Both the position numbers and the translations under genes were made by a program. Source: Gnetum montanum (Eukaryota; Streptophyta; Gnetopsida; Gnetales; Gnetaceae). Taken from it: a stretch of 60,594 nt of DNA. Location of the stretch: contig MNCI01015930.1 in NCBI GenBank assembly GCA_015680685.1, positions 2,451 to 63,044 of the forward strand, in the 5' to 3' direction. Of this stretch, positions 21,183-32,499 are shown piece after piece; positions within the stretch are counted from its first letter, which is position 1; each line of letters starts with the position of its first letter. Below the pieces are notes generated by a model. That model was not told the origin of the DNA and did not search any database. It saw only the letters and a list, made by a program, of their open reading frames with translations.

Positions 21183-24100
21183 ATGAATCCTATTACCACT
21201 TCTGTTCCCACCTCGAACCTGGAGGTATCCTACTCTCTCCAACACATGGTAGGTCTTGAGCGACCACTCAGCCTAATTCTAGTACAATGGAAATCCCTTA
21301 GACTACAATACTAATCGCTCGAATGTCTCCCCCAAGATGAAGAGTGATACAATTTTCTATGTGCAAAAATGCAAGTGAACATACCCTTGGAATGTCATAA
21401 ATTTGAAGAGAAATGTAACTTCGAGTTCATCCATCGGAACGGGAGGGAGTTCGTTCCTACTCCTGATACCACTATCCAATTGACCGAAGTGTATCAATGG
21501 GTGATAAACCAACTTGTATAACTAAGTAGGTCAAGAGAATAGGACACAACATCCTATTATGAGGAAACGTTCCAGGATGGGTAAGAGGAGTTGGACTCCC
21601 ACTCTGAAGGTGGTGGCCCGATCTACATCACAGCTGTCCCTTCCACCTTTGCCTTCCGATAAAACTAGCTCCTATCTTCTACCCCCTTTACTACTGCCAT
21701 GACATTGCCATAGCCCAAACTCTCTTCGGTGATGGGCAGTCATGCAATGTTTTCAACATATCAGCACATAGGCCCTTCAACTTCATTCCTAGTTACCCTT
21801 CCTTCCCATTTTGTTCACGTACTACACTCAACGTCTGTAACGTCTATGCTACCATACGTGCACACTATGCCTACGTCACAACTACACATGGGTTCTGCTT
21901 CTATTCCCTCATCTACACTTGTCCCACCACCAATAGTAGGCCCAACCTCAACCACATGGTGGATAGCAATGATCGCTTTCCCTACCATCCAACTGTCCCA
22001 AATGTCATGCTATGTGCTGCACCAAGCCTATCAAGTTCCACACACGACACAGCCAAACACGAGGCTATGGGCTACCCCACCAATTGGGCAAGTAACCAAC
22101 CCTACGGTGCCACCAATGGTAGCTTCCCCAATAGCATCATCCACTAGGTGGTGGATCGCCCAGCTGACACCACTTGTAGGAGCTACCCCAATAGCACCCC
22201 CCATGGGACTAGTAGCCACCCCAACAGCACCACCAATGATGGTTGCTCTAGTAGCCCCACAATCCCCTGCAACACCCCTAGGCCTAGACCAAACTCTCCA
22301 ACTCATCTAGACCCTTACACAAGAAATTAAATAGCTTAAATCCACTAGCTTAGAAATAGTCTAGGTCATGGACTTCCATCAAGATGACCCAATTAGTCCA
22401 ACTTTCCCTACACTAACATTGCCTCCTAGGGTGCAACTACCCCAGTTCATAAAATACAATGGAGAGGGTAACCCGAATGCCCACCTAGTCACATTCAAGT
22501 CTGAATCCCTATTGCTATAGCCATGGCCTCATGCCATCATCTATGTATTTTCCATGTCCTTGAATGGTAAAGCCTTAGACTGGTACCATGTGCTCCCCTA
22601 TGCCTTAATCTCAACATTGGAAGAACTGTTAAGCCAATTTGTAACCCACTTTAAGTACAACCTAAAGCCAGAAGTCACTTTGGATCAACTTATGAGCATT
22701 AAACAAGAGCTGATAGAGCCTGTGCAAAAATTCATACAACAATGGAGCGCTACCCTAAATGAAATTCGTGAACTAATCACCGAGGCCCATCTACTAATCA
22801 TTTTCAAAGGTGTGGTAAAAAATTTCATTAAATCCAAGCTATACTACTTGGCTCTACATTCCCTTAGCTAGGCGTTCACCCAAACCAAGAGTATCCAAGA
22901 TGTGGTGGAGGCTAGTAGGGATCTGGCCTATGTAGCATATAAAAATGCATACACAAGGAAGGACAAGGAGAGAGGCAAAACCACCACAAACATAGTGGGT
23001 GTTGTAGCCCATGAAACCAACAAGGGTAAACAGAAGAATAAAGCATCTAAAACTCATGCCACAACCAACACAGCGCCTGGGCCTAGTAGCACTAGCCCAC
23101 CTTCAGCCTTAGCAACTACTGCCCAACCTTCGATGACGCCAAACTTTGAGCGCAAGGATTGTTCAAAGTATACTCCCTTACCAATCAAGCCATCTGAGCT
23201 TCTAAAAAAATTGCTTGGAGCTAGGCACATTCAACACAAACGGATGTCAGAGGAGGCTCTTAAACAACATCAAAGGTACTATGAAATCCTTCATGACCCT
23301 TCTGTGGTTATGCCTAACGACCCACCAGTACCTAAGAACTTTAGACTTGAGCGCTTCTGCGATTGTCATCAAGTGTGGAGACATGACATAGACTATTTCT
23401 TGGCACTAAAATATGATATCCAAAAAATGATTGATCAGGGTAAGGTGGTGTTGGATGAGAGTAATCTTGTTTGACCTAAAAACCAGTTAATGCATGTTTG
23501 CAAAGACCCTCTAAACGCTAACAACACAAGTTATACTATCAATGCCATTGGCATTGACGATAAAGTAGACTTGCAACATGAGCCATTTGTGGTTCTTGTA
23601 CCTCCCCGCAACCCTCAAACATCAACAACAACTACTTCGCAAACCCATTTTTCATTAAAGTCCCTCCTTAGACATCTATTGCACCTTTTGTGCTTAAGAC
23701 TACATCACCTGCTATCACAACAACTAAAGCACCTTTTGTTATCAAGGTGCCCAAGCATCTGGCTCCTTGTGCAACCAAAGGTCCAACAATAGGAACTACA
23801 TCACAATGTTTCCATTCAAGGAAACATGAAGAGTGCTTAGCAGACAAGTTGGCTAGAGAGCGCACTGGGTTGGGCCCCCCTAAGCCCACCCCTCTATCGA
23901 TTGTGCCCATGACTTCATCATCGAAGGCTACAAGTAATATGCAAAAACTGCCCTCTAAACCAACAAAACTTGTCATTCAATCTAAACCCACTTCTCTATG
24001 GGAAATTTTCCTTTTAGGATGCATAAAAGAAGCAAAGATGAACAAACGACTAGACAATGGACAAGATTTCTTAAATGCACTCTCACAAGTTAAATAAGAT
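21183..24100 (+). pseudogene. gag: Element F gag
   Basis: The likely start is the ATG at 21183 (MNPITTSVPTS). A long, weakly conserved N-terminal region is followed by a Pro/Thr/Ala-rich stretch with repeated PTAPPM/VAPP-like words (about 21900-22310). The capsid has PRVQLPQFIKYNGEGNP (about 22430-22480), LNGKALDWYHVLP (22560-22596) and SIKQELIEPVQKFIQQW (about 22697-22747), the usual Tat Gag pattern. A degenerate nucleocapsid knuckle CDCHQVWRHDIDYFLALK lies at about 23358-23410, where family members have C-x2-H..GH..C. TAG stops (for example 22518 and 22869) and frameshifts break it. Confidence 0.85.
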
Positions 24101-24973
24101 TTAAAGCAAAAGAATGTAACATTAAGCTTGTATGACCTAGTGATGACCTCTAAGGCACATCATGAGGCCTTGGTTCACATGTTAGCATCAGTTTCTATTG
24201 ACAAAAACATACCAGCTGACGAGAAAGCCATACATGCTATTATGCTTCCTCCTGTGGCTGAAGAACCATGGCCAACCTAATTAACATCTCAAGACAAGGC
24301 AATCAAGGATGACCCTGAAAAGGATCAAGTGACTATCACCACTATGTTTATCACGATTTGGGTGGGTCAATACAAAATTTGCAGAGTACACATTGACGAC
24401 GGGGCTAATGTGATCCCATTTCCCATTATTAACAAGTTGGGCTTGGTAGATCAAATCAAGCCCATAGTAACTTCCTATCTGAAATTATTTAATGGAGCAC
24501 ATGTTGTAGTCAAAGGCACTATTAACATCAACTTTCTAGCAGGGGACCAGTTTCCCACCAGCGCGGAATTCATTGTGATGGAGGAGATGCCTAGGTTCAA
24601 CTTGATCTTGGGGAGATCATGGTTAGCCCAATTAAGAGCAGTCTCCTTGCCCTTACACCAAGAAATCCACCTACCCTACACAGGTAGAGAAGTGGTAATC
24701 TTTGGTGACAAAATAGCCCCCCAGGCTATAAATAATATAGACATAGAACAAGGGTCAGAGATAGAAATCTCTGAAAACCCATCACCCATCCACAATGAAG
24801 CTCCATGTTCAACAAATGAGCTACCCAAAACTACCAACTTAGACCAGGAAACCACTTGAGTTGAGTTGCCTTTCCAAATAGCAAATGACAACATAGAGGA
24901 ATATCATCGTAAAGCTTCTTGGCCATACACTTTTCCTAGCATACAACGGGTTAGGAAACTATTGCGTAATTAA
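24101..24973 (+). pseudogene. Element F aspartic protease
   Basis: The active site reads VHIDDGANVIPF at about 24388-24423, where retropepsins have D-(S/T)-G-A; Asp in place of Ser/Thr is odd and may be damage. The C-terminal block FNLILGRSWLAQLRAVS is at 24597-24647 (the GR-x-W-L motif). A downstream frame continues through LPFQIANDN and PYTFPSIQRVRKLLRN to a TAA near 24971, after which sense coding ceases for 5.8 kb. The spacing fits the gag-PR half of Ogre-like elements. Confidence 0.85.
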
Positions 24974-25107
24974 AGACTATCTCTAATTCACTTCCATGAA
25001 TGCTTGGCCTTAATACTCTTATTCTTTTTGATTTCACATTATGTTCACTATTTGCATTATGTCCATTATTTACATTATGACCATTTTTTTGCATTAATTA
25101 TCTTAGC

Positions 25108-25246
25108 ATGGCCCAAAATGACCCTAAACTATTGCATGGCCTAAAATGGCCCTAAACTATTACATGACCCAAAATGGCCTTAAACTATTGCCATGACCCG
25201 AAATGGCCTTAAACTATCGCAATGGCCTAAAATGGCCTTAAAGTGG
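25108..25246 (+). repeat. Tandem array 1, ATGGCCTAAAATGGCCTTAAACTATTG type
   Basis: About five degenerate units of 27-30 bp, each containing (G)GCCTTAAACTAT or CCCTAAACTAT. It lies just beyond the 3' end of the antisense gene. The core word matches arrays 2 and 3 in the same element. Tat-lineage elements are known for minisatellites in their untranslated parts. Confidence 0.85.
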
Positions 25247-25395
25247 AACAAGGGGTCCAAACACATTAATAAAATATTAACCAAAAGAAATGTAATAATT
25301 GTTTCACTATTTACTCTTCATTAAATTTAAGTCTATGTAATAAGGGTTACAAAAAATGAAATGCAAAAACAAAAATAAAATCTTTTGCCACCATG

Positions 25396-26980
25396 CTACA
25401 AGTCTTCGCCAGCATCTTCATCACTTATTCCACTAGGTCCCACACCTTCATTTGGATCCTACATAAAGCAAAAACAAAATAGTCAATCAACTTACAATAA
25501 GGTTGTCACGAAGTAGACTATGATACAATAAAGAATGGCTAACCTGAGATGGGCCCACATCCATCTTAGGGGGTATCTTGTCCATGCCAACTGCCAGATG
25601 CCATAGAATCTCCTCCTTAGTTAGGTTGGCCCAATCTTCCTCCCCCAGATCAACACTTGCCATAACTTTGCCCTTCTCCATAGTCGTCCATCTGGGTGGC
25701 CCTAGAGAAAAGGTAGCAGTAGTGGTCTTCTCAAAAGGTAAGGTCATCTCTCTTTAGGGAGACTCACTAACCACTACCTATTGCATAAATTTTTCAAAGG
25801 CCTTAGCAGCACCAATCACATCGAGAAATAACTTATGGGCATGCAACTCAATGGAAGCATCCCAATATTTTCGACGGTAGGCAGCACATTCCATTTTGTA
25901 CATGTGCGTATGGTTCTTCTATGCTTGCCCCCATTCGTACACCTTGGTGTTGTAGTCCTTCAAGTCTTGGTTTTTCTGGGCCAGTAGGTCCATTTGCAAG
26001 CATTGCTCAATGATCTCATGAGTGGCCTCATTTTTACCCTGCACGGTTCACCAATATCTTGCGTAATCAATCACAGCCATCCACCAGCTACCATCGAAAG
26101 TGTCACGAGCCATCAAAAAATCATTTCATGACTATAGGTCTTCCAACTTAATTGCTTGGCTAACTTTCTCCTTTTCCAACTTCTAGACCTGCTTCTAGAG
26201 GTCCTCGTTGATGCACCTACACTTCCACAACAATCGTGCCGAGTATAGCACACATTTTCTCATTTCCTCGTATACATCACAAGGTACCTTGGTCACCTTT
26301 GGTGGGAGTTCAGGCACAACATCAACCTTGACCGCTTGTCTGGGGTTTTACTTAAGATGAGAAGCTATCAATCACACATGAGAAAGCATTAGTCATGGGA
26401 TGAGGCAAAAATGCAATAACTTAGAGAGCCCAACGTTGTAATTTGAACACACCTATTTCAAGATCAATTTGTCTTAGGCAATCGATCATGTCATCAACCA
26501 TCCCCTCCATAAAGGTAAATTTGGTTGGGGTCTCGGTCCATGGTTGGAGGCGGATCGAAGAAGAAGAATTGGGGGCCTTAATAGTAGTGTCCACTGCATA
26601 ATGAAGCATGTTAGCTTAGCAAAAAAGAGGAAAGTCAAACTAAAAAATAACATAAACGATAGTGCAAAGCTCCTACCTAGCAAATCCTCAGGGGTAAGAG
26701 CATGGGGATCACCCATCAGCATACTATTAAGCAAACGGTCAAACTTACCAACATCAAAATGTAGCCCTTTCCCCTCTAGCTGACTCAATAGTGTGGTGGC
26801 ATCTTCAACCGTCATATGCCCCTCAGGTGCTAGGGTACACTCTGTGAAAAGATCATCGGCAGCAAGGGCCTTTTCCTCTATAGCAAGGGCCTCCTCCTCT
26901 GCAGTCAGGGCCTCCACCTCTTCTATAATAAGGGCCTCTACCTTAGGGGCCAAAACTTCTTCTTCTTCTATCAAACACAT
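25396..26980 (-). pseudogene. Antisense gene, last four exons
   Basis: Exons (minus strand): 26980-26677 (304 nt), 26593-26453 (141 nt), 26364-25544 (821 nt), 25458-25396 (63 nt), together exactly 443 codons. The acceptor TTTAG lies before 26980. Donors are GTAGGA, GTGTGT and GTTAGC; acceptors are ATGCAG, TGATAG and ATGTAG. Split codons are 1+2, 1+2 and 0. The first exon encodes a Glu/Ala-rich repeat (EEEE..VLAPKVEALIIEEVEAL). The second contains RLQPWTETPTKFTFMEGMVD. The third is a charged, helical region (NQDLKDYNTKVYEWGQA, ECAAYRRKYWDASIELHAHK, EEDWANLTKEEILWHLAVGM). The last is acidic and ends DEDAGEDL. Nine stops lie in the 821-nt exon but there is no frameshift, so decay there is by substitution only. 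Confidence 0.85.
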
Positions 26981-27046
26981 CTAAAGTAAGCAGGCTAGTT
27001 TAACACAAAAGGGGGGGTAACTAATGAGACAACTAAACATACTTAC

Positions 27047-28489
27047 CAACTATGGGCTGCACTTTGCAAACCTTGATTCGCAACTTTCTACCCCTTTCTT
27101 CACTAGTACATGGAGCCTCTTCCACGGGATGAGATTTCTTATGCTACAACCTTGATTACACTACTTCAACAATAAGATGTGCCCCCCTTAGCACATTACC
27201 TATGTTAGTGGGAGACACCTCTCCAATGCTATCTTGTGCATGAAAGGGACGGCCCACCCAATCCTTCGTCATTATCAAAAGAGACTCCCCAATAGCTTCT
27301 GGGGGGTCTTGGGATCGAGTGGTGCAGAATACTTAGTAGATCCATGGTTTGGATATCTAGGTGTGATCTTGCTACACCCAGATGTCATTCTCTTGGACCA
27401 CCAAGAATTCTAAAAACCATCATAGGCAAGCTATGAAAAAGGCAAAGTGTACATTGAAACGGACATCAAGCTTCTCACAAAGTTTAACCATTTCAACCCT
27501 CAAGCCTTCAGAAAGGTACTTGGCCCAATTATAGTGGGTCCCTTCTTGCATGACATCCCTTGTGATCCAAGCCTACTCTACTCCAAGAATTCTCACCTAG
27601 GAGAGTAGCTTGGGGAAGGCATGAGCTCGAAAGATAGGGTAAACCTTTTGGGCTACCTCTAGCCTAACCTTATGCATATAAATCCCCTTTCAATCCTTGC
27701 TTGTCCCTAGCCATTATTCTATATCCCCTTGATGGTTTACATCCTTTCTAGTCTTATCTCCTATAGGTAGACCATCAGAGGGAACACTGAAGAGATTAGC
27801 AAAAAGGCTATCAGTAATTTCAAACACCACCCGCACCTTGTGAACCCATGTGCATAAGCGGTTAGTCTTTTCGGAAAAGAATCAACTAGGGAGAGCATTT
27901 CCGCAGCTAGGATGCTTGGATTTATTGCTAAAAATAAATCCATGATCCCAGCCTCCTAAACATTGTGAACAAAGATGGCTAGGGCCCCATTGCATAGCCA
28001 ACATTGTGTCTCATCCACCTCCCCATATTTGAAGAAGAGGTTAGTTTCATCATGGCCAGAGGTGACTACTATGACCTCTTGGGATTTAGCCGCTACTACA
28101 ATAATCAATAACAAAATTAACAAAAGGAAAAAATAGAATCAATCACTTAAACACACGAAAACAAGTGCATAATCTAACACACTAGGTGTGAATGGCATAG
28201 GAAATGGTGGGATCTCCACTAGAACATCCTCCACGATAAGTGCTCAGCGGGATACCCACTCGCTATCCAACCATCCAAGTTCCTTGCATTCAAAATAGAA
28301 CTTGGCATACTTGGTTGGAAAAGTTCTAAAATCAACCCCAAGTTGTTCTATGATGCCAGCACGCACGTTTCCAGTAGAAGAGAACTCTTGTAAGGCCATG
28401 TGGGCCAACGCCAACATCCCCTCATGATCATGAAGATCATCCTTATTAATTATAAACCTAGTAGCATGCAGAGTCAATAATCATTTTTA
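27047..28489 (-). pseudogene. Antisense gene, middle exons
   Basis: One exon ends at 28183 and contains DDLHDHEGMLALAHMALQEF and RTFPTKYAKFYFECKELGWL, then a TGA where CGA is likely, then EIPPFPMPFTP. The intron 28182-28096 (GTGTGT..TTGTAG) splits a codon 1+2 and leads into SQEVIVVTSGHDETNLFFKY and INPSILAAEMLSLVDSFPKR. A one-base frameshift near 27840 then moves the frame to VFEITDSLFANLFSVPSDGL. Further down are HYNWAKYLSEGLRVEMVKLC, RFNVHFAFFIAC and a basic GRKLRIKVCKVQPIV tail. A clear donor GTAAGT lies at 27046-27041, but its phase does not fit the next exon as it stands. Exact exon borders between 27050 and 27900 are unsure. Confidence 0.65.
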
Positions 28490-28854
28490 CTACACAAGAA
28501 AAATGATACAACATGTCTAAAACATCTTCATAGGACTCACCCACCGGCACAGTAAATGGTCCCAGGTGGATTCTAGAAGAATGTGTCCATGTAACAAGCA
28601 ACGAACAATGTGTTGTATTTATGATAGCACTTGAATTTGAGCATGGCCCAAATCGAACACAAGCCTCTTAAGCCTATTGGGCACTGATTTGAGCCTTCTA
28701 CTCCTTTGCCTTCAATCGACCCTCAGCCATAAACTTCAAAATGCCTCGGTTTGCCTCAGGCAACAACATTTCAACAATAATAGTGGTTTTCTCAGCCAAC
28801 AAGTGTGACCACACTATCACACTGAAGTGGCAAAGGAGGAACTCTAGAAACTCT

Positions 28855-30042
28855 CATGCACCTTCTTGGAACCAAATCGCCTGATCCCCTACCTGTGTAC
28901 GGGGAGGGGGGACGTTGGCCACAGGTGCTCTCAAGCAACACAAGACTCCTACTAGCTCAAGCACGATCAGGATGGGTTTCAACATGACCCTGCATGACAT
29001 AGCACAAAGCATTAGCATAGTGTTCAAGTAACGGTTACTCAATAGTGTAGCATAGCCTCTAGTATACAAGTTTTTTCTAAGTACAAAATAGTATGTCCAT
29101 AACACAATGAAACAAAGACAAACATTACATCTAGCATAGCAGGCTGTTACACGCAACATCGCGTAATAGGTACACCCTGCACAACATACTAGCTATGTTA
29201 CGCGTAGCATAGCATAATAGGTACACCCTAGATAGTGTAGCGGCTATGTTATGCATAGCGTAGTGTAGAAGGGTAAAATGTAGTAGCTGTGTTGCACGCA
29301 GTGTAGCGTGATGACCATACCCCATGTAGCGTAACAGCATAACAAGTATGACATGTAACAAGCATAACAACATAGTAGGTACAACACTCTACCAGTGTAG
29401 CAGTGTAGTGGCTCTACTAGCATACCAGTGTAGCAAGCCTACCAGCATAGCAATGTAACAGCGTAGCATAGTGACCACCAAAAACACAACAATCTAACAG
29501 TCATAATGTCAAAAATAATGCAACCTGAGAAAAATACATACAACATTTCCATTACCCCAACCCTGTCCTACCACATGAAATATAACATACAACATGCTAC
29601 GCTATGCTGAAAATGTGCTACACTGTCTAAAAAACTTTGCAAACTATAATTCCCTCCATGGGTGCTACACTATGATGAATGTGTGCTATGTTGCCCAGAA
29701 CCGTCCAAACCCTTGTAGTGGCACACCATCCATTCCTAATAATAGTGGTCACAGCAGTGCCGTGTGCCAACTATAGTGTAGTAATTACCTCAGTTGTTGT
29801 GACCAAACTAGTGACAGCCATAGCGTAGTAGCTAAAGCGACAGCCAAGGAAATAACAACAGTCACAGTGTAGCAATAGTAACAATCATAGTAACCAAGAC
29901 ATAGTGATTGTAGTAACAATCCCACTCGATAAATTGCACAATGTAGGCAAGGGTAGCATAGCAACTTACTGGGTGGATGGTGCCCCCTAGCGTTCCTTAA
30001 TGCGTGCCCTTGGGAGACGTCGCAAGGTGCACTCCCCTTCAT
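28855..30042 (-). pseudogene. Antisense gene, possible 5' exons
   Basis: A possible first coding exon at 30042-29970 (MKGSAPCDVSQGHALRN.., 24 codons plus one base) ends at a strong donor GTAAGT (29969-29964). A possible second exon begins at 28989 after ATGCAG and reads LKPILIVLELVGVLCCLRAP. The joined phase is not clean, so an exon may be missing or the start may differ. The roughly 980 bases between them are packed with GCTACGCT-type repeats and look like an intron. Confidence 0.45.
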
Positions 30043-30440
30043 CTACGTTGGCAAGCCCTTAATGCCTACATTCACTCCTGCATGCCATCGTTCTGCTCAC
30101 AAGCTTAGGTGTATCAACTACTATGCTACGACTGCTACGTTGTCTCTCAGCTCAACCACACTACGCTCTGGGTGAAAGCTCTAATAGTGAAAGTGACAAG
30201 ATTACCATGGGTGATCCCCTATTTATAGCCTATGCAATTAAAACACTTGTCACTTTCCGGGGTGATCCATGTCCCACACGTAATGTGGGATGCTCTGCGT
30301 CCCACGCATGACATGAAGCACCCTTGTTTACTATAGTGTAGCATGGGAAACCCTTGTTTGATGCAGCGTAGCATGGGTCCACTGTAGCATAGCATGGGTC
30401 TACTACAGCGTAGCACGTAGCTATAGCGTAGCACCTAAAT
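29000..30440. repeat. AGCATAGC/GCTACGCT repeat field in the antisense promoter and first intron
   Basis: Dozens of degenerate copies of (C/T)AGC(A/G)TAGC and its complement occur, for example around 29140-29480 and 30320-30440 (spacing about 20-25 bases near CATGGGTC.ACTGTAGCATAG). The same word occupies the F LTR U3 and leader. Between 29480 and 29970 the density falls to runs of ACAGCCATAG/AACAATCATAG words. Confidence 0.75.
30219..30228 (-). promoter_or_regulatory. TATA box of the antisense gene
   Basis: CTATAAATAG on the minus strand, in the context ATTGCATAGGCTATAAATAG, followed by a purine-rich start region. It lies about 175 bases upstream of the ATG at 30042. Upstream of it are repeated GTGGGAC(A/G) words (GTGTGGGAC, GTGGGACGC) and the GCTACGCT repeats. 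This is as good a core promoter as those in the LTRs of this window. Confidence 0.65.
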
Positions 30441-30477
30441 GCACTAAAATTTTCACTTCATTTTTTACAATGTGGCT

Positions 30478-30690
30478 CAATTATAGTCCACTACGACCTT
30501 AAACTGGCAACCTTGACTCATGATTTAAGCTCAGACAGTCCACTACAACCTTGAACTGGCAATTCTGACTTACAACGTTGCATGGTTATGGTCTGCTATG
30601 ACCTTAAACTGGAAATTTTAGCATGCCCTTTACATTTTAAACCCAGTGACTATTCGCTAAAACCTTAAACTAGCAACTCTTTAATGTTGC
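30478..30690 (+). repeat. Tandem array 2, CTATGACCTTAAACTGGCAA type
   Basis: Four or five degenerate units spaced about 50-60 bp, each with (C/T)(T/A)(A/C)GACCTTAAACTGGCAA or a close variant (30485, 30547, 30595, 30660 regions). It lies immediately upstream of the antisense promoter field and before the RT half of pol. Confidence 0.85.
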
Positions 30691-30828
30691 ATCATTACTT
30701 TGCATGTATTCATTACATGTTACTATCTTAAACAGGTATCACTTGACTGTGTTTGTTTGCAAGTTATTGTAGGTCTCTTGCAAAAATGGCTTCCTATGAT
30801 GATCTCTGTTTGCCCTTAATTTTGATAG

Positions 30829-31975
30829 GGCCCCATGGCGGGTTTACAAGATGCTTGAATGTAGAGTCGATAGACTTTGAACCATCCTCTTGTGACACCT
30901 ACATAGCATCCTCAAAAATACCCCTAGACTAGCCTGAACACCTAGTCCAAGCCTTAGATTTAGAGGTTGGGGATGTAACCGAGGACCTCCTTATCAAAAT
31001 CCCTATGACTACATCCAAAGGAAAGGCAAGAAATCTAAAAGTTAGCTCATTACTAGAGTCACAGGTTAAATAAAGCATCTCTAGAGTCCTCAATGATAAC
31101 ACCAAAGTGTTTGCATGGCCATACAAAGATATGCCAGGCTTAGACCCATGCATTATACAACACAATATCATACTAGACCCACATGTCAAGGCGATAAAAC
31201 AAAAAGCCTACAAGATCAAACCAGAGATCTCCTTAGTTGTGCGTAGTGAAATCACTAAACTCTACCAGGCTGGGTTCATCTGGGCAGTTGATTATTCGAA
31301 GTGGATGTCAAACATCATTTTCATTTCTAAGAAAATGGGAGGTATATGAATTTGTATACACTTCCGGGATCTGAATAAGGAAATGATTAAGGATGACTTC
31401 CCATTGCCTAGCATCGACCAACTCATCGATACTACAGCCAGTCATGCCATACTGTCCTTTATGGATAGGTTTTCAGGCTACAACCAAATCTACATAAATC
31501 CAAAACATCAGCTAGCAACTACTTTCATGACCCCTTGGGGAACCTTCTGGTACACAATGATGCCCTTTGGGCTAAAGAATGTAGGAGCAACATACCAATG
31601 GACGATGACCTACATCTTTAGTGATTACATTTTGGAAAAGTTAAATGATTACATGGACGATATATACGTTAAGTCTAAAAAGATTACTGACCATGCAAAT
31701 GATCTAAGCTTGGTCCTTCAACATTGTCACAGGCATGAACTTCACCTCAATCCTAGAAAATGTATTTTTGGAGTCAAAACTAGATGCATGTTAGGCTTTG
31801 TAGTGTCGGAAATGTGGATACGTGTAGACCTTGATAAAGTTAAAGCTATCGTTAACTTAGCACTGCCTACAAACCTTAAGGATTTGCGTGGGCTACAAGG
31901 TAGGGTACAATTTAGAAGAAGATTCATTGCAAGGTTAACCAACAAGTTATACCCAATGCAACACTTGCTTTAAAA
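30829..31975 (+). pseudogene. pol: Element F reverse transcriptase
   Basis: The frame opens after a pyrimidine-rich stretch and a possible acceptor (TTTTGATAG, ending about 30828). RT blocks: KVFAWPYKDMPGLDP (31105-31150), SKWMSNIIFISKKMGG (31298-31346), DDFPLPSIDQLIDTTASH (31393-31446), FMDRFSGYNQIYINP (31459-31503), TPWGTFWYTMMPFGLKN (31531-31581), the catalytic YMDD (31650-31661, intact), NPRKCIFGVK and the thumb to about 31970. Only a few stops occur (31348, 31972), so this is the best preserved coding block in F. RT would copy element RNA in cytoplasmic particles. Confidence 0.93.
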
Positions 31976-32460
31976 GGGTGTTAACTTTGAATGGGCCAAC
32001 CAGTGTCAAGAAGCTTTTAGTAGCCTAAATAAAGGGCTTGCCCATATTCCTACTATTTACCCTCCACAGAGAGACAAGCCATTCTACATTTACCTTGCCA
32101 CCTCAGACACGTTCATTGCTACCTTGCTTTGTCAAAAGAGGAATGACGGCTTCGAAATCCTAGTCTATTACTTGAGCCATGCCTTGATAGCTTATGAAGC
32201 CAAATACAATGAGGTAGAGAAAATTTGTCTTGCTTTGGTATTTTCACTTAAGAAATGGAGGCATTACTTGTTTCGTAGCCAAGTAAACATTATTTTCAAG
32301 AATAACATACTTCGGGCTATTACAACCAACATATGTGAAAGTAGTAGGATAGCCCGATGGAAGGCCATAACCATGGAATTTTACCTACACTATGTAGCAA
32401 AACCATTGGTAAAAGGTCAAGCTATAGCTACGCAACTTACAATTTCACCTATCAATGACC
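31976..32460 (+). pseudogene. Element F gypsy-type RNase H, catalytically degenerate
   Basis: FEWANQCQEAFSSLNKGLAH (31987-32045), then the folded core YYLSHALIAYEAKYNEVEKI (32167-32228) and FSLKKWRHYLF. The site of a catalytic Asp reads IIFKNNILRAITT (about 32290-32328), without Asp. In the Tat lineage this first domain is known to lose activity once a second RNase H is present, and it may serve as a connection domain. The loss may thus be ancestral rather than recent damage. Confidence 0.85.
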
Positions 32461-32499
32461 AGGCAGTGAGAGAACCTGAGTTCCCAGATGAACATGTTA

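Larger units (their letters stand above)
25396..30042 (-). pseudogene. Antisense multi-exon gene carried between PR and RT of element F
   Basis: On the strand opposite to gag-pol, a TATA box (30219-30228), a possible first exon from ATG 30042, several internal exons and a final exon with stop at 25396-25398 make up a gene-like unit. Introns at 28096-28182, 26594-26676, 26365-26452 and 25459-25543 are 83-88 nt, begin GT, end AG, and all join the frame in the correct phase. Because it runs antisense, its introns are not removed from the genomic RNA and would survive retrotransposition. I do not recognise a named family. The product would have a folded N-terminal half (RTFPTKYAKFYFECKELGWL), a Glu/Ala-rich segment and a charged helical C-terminus. 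Many TAG/TGA/TAA codons and at least one frameshift show that it is decayed. Antisense ORFs are known in Tat-lineage elements such as Grande and Retand, but I know of them downstream of pol, not here. Confidence 0.8.

Noticed and set aside
21729-22310. Pro/Thr-rich frame in F as a separate secreted or cell-wall-type protein
   Set aside because: It is in line with the F gag frame upstream of the capsid part, and similar low-complexity stretches are common there.
25396-30228. Ordinary host gene lying between two retrotransposon fragments
   Set aside because: The gag-PR half on the left and the RT-IN half on the right are both of Tat type and lie between one LTR pair, and shared minisatellite arrays bracket the block. 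It therefore travels inside the element, though a host origin long ago is possible.
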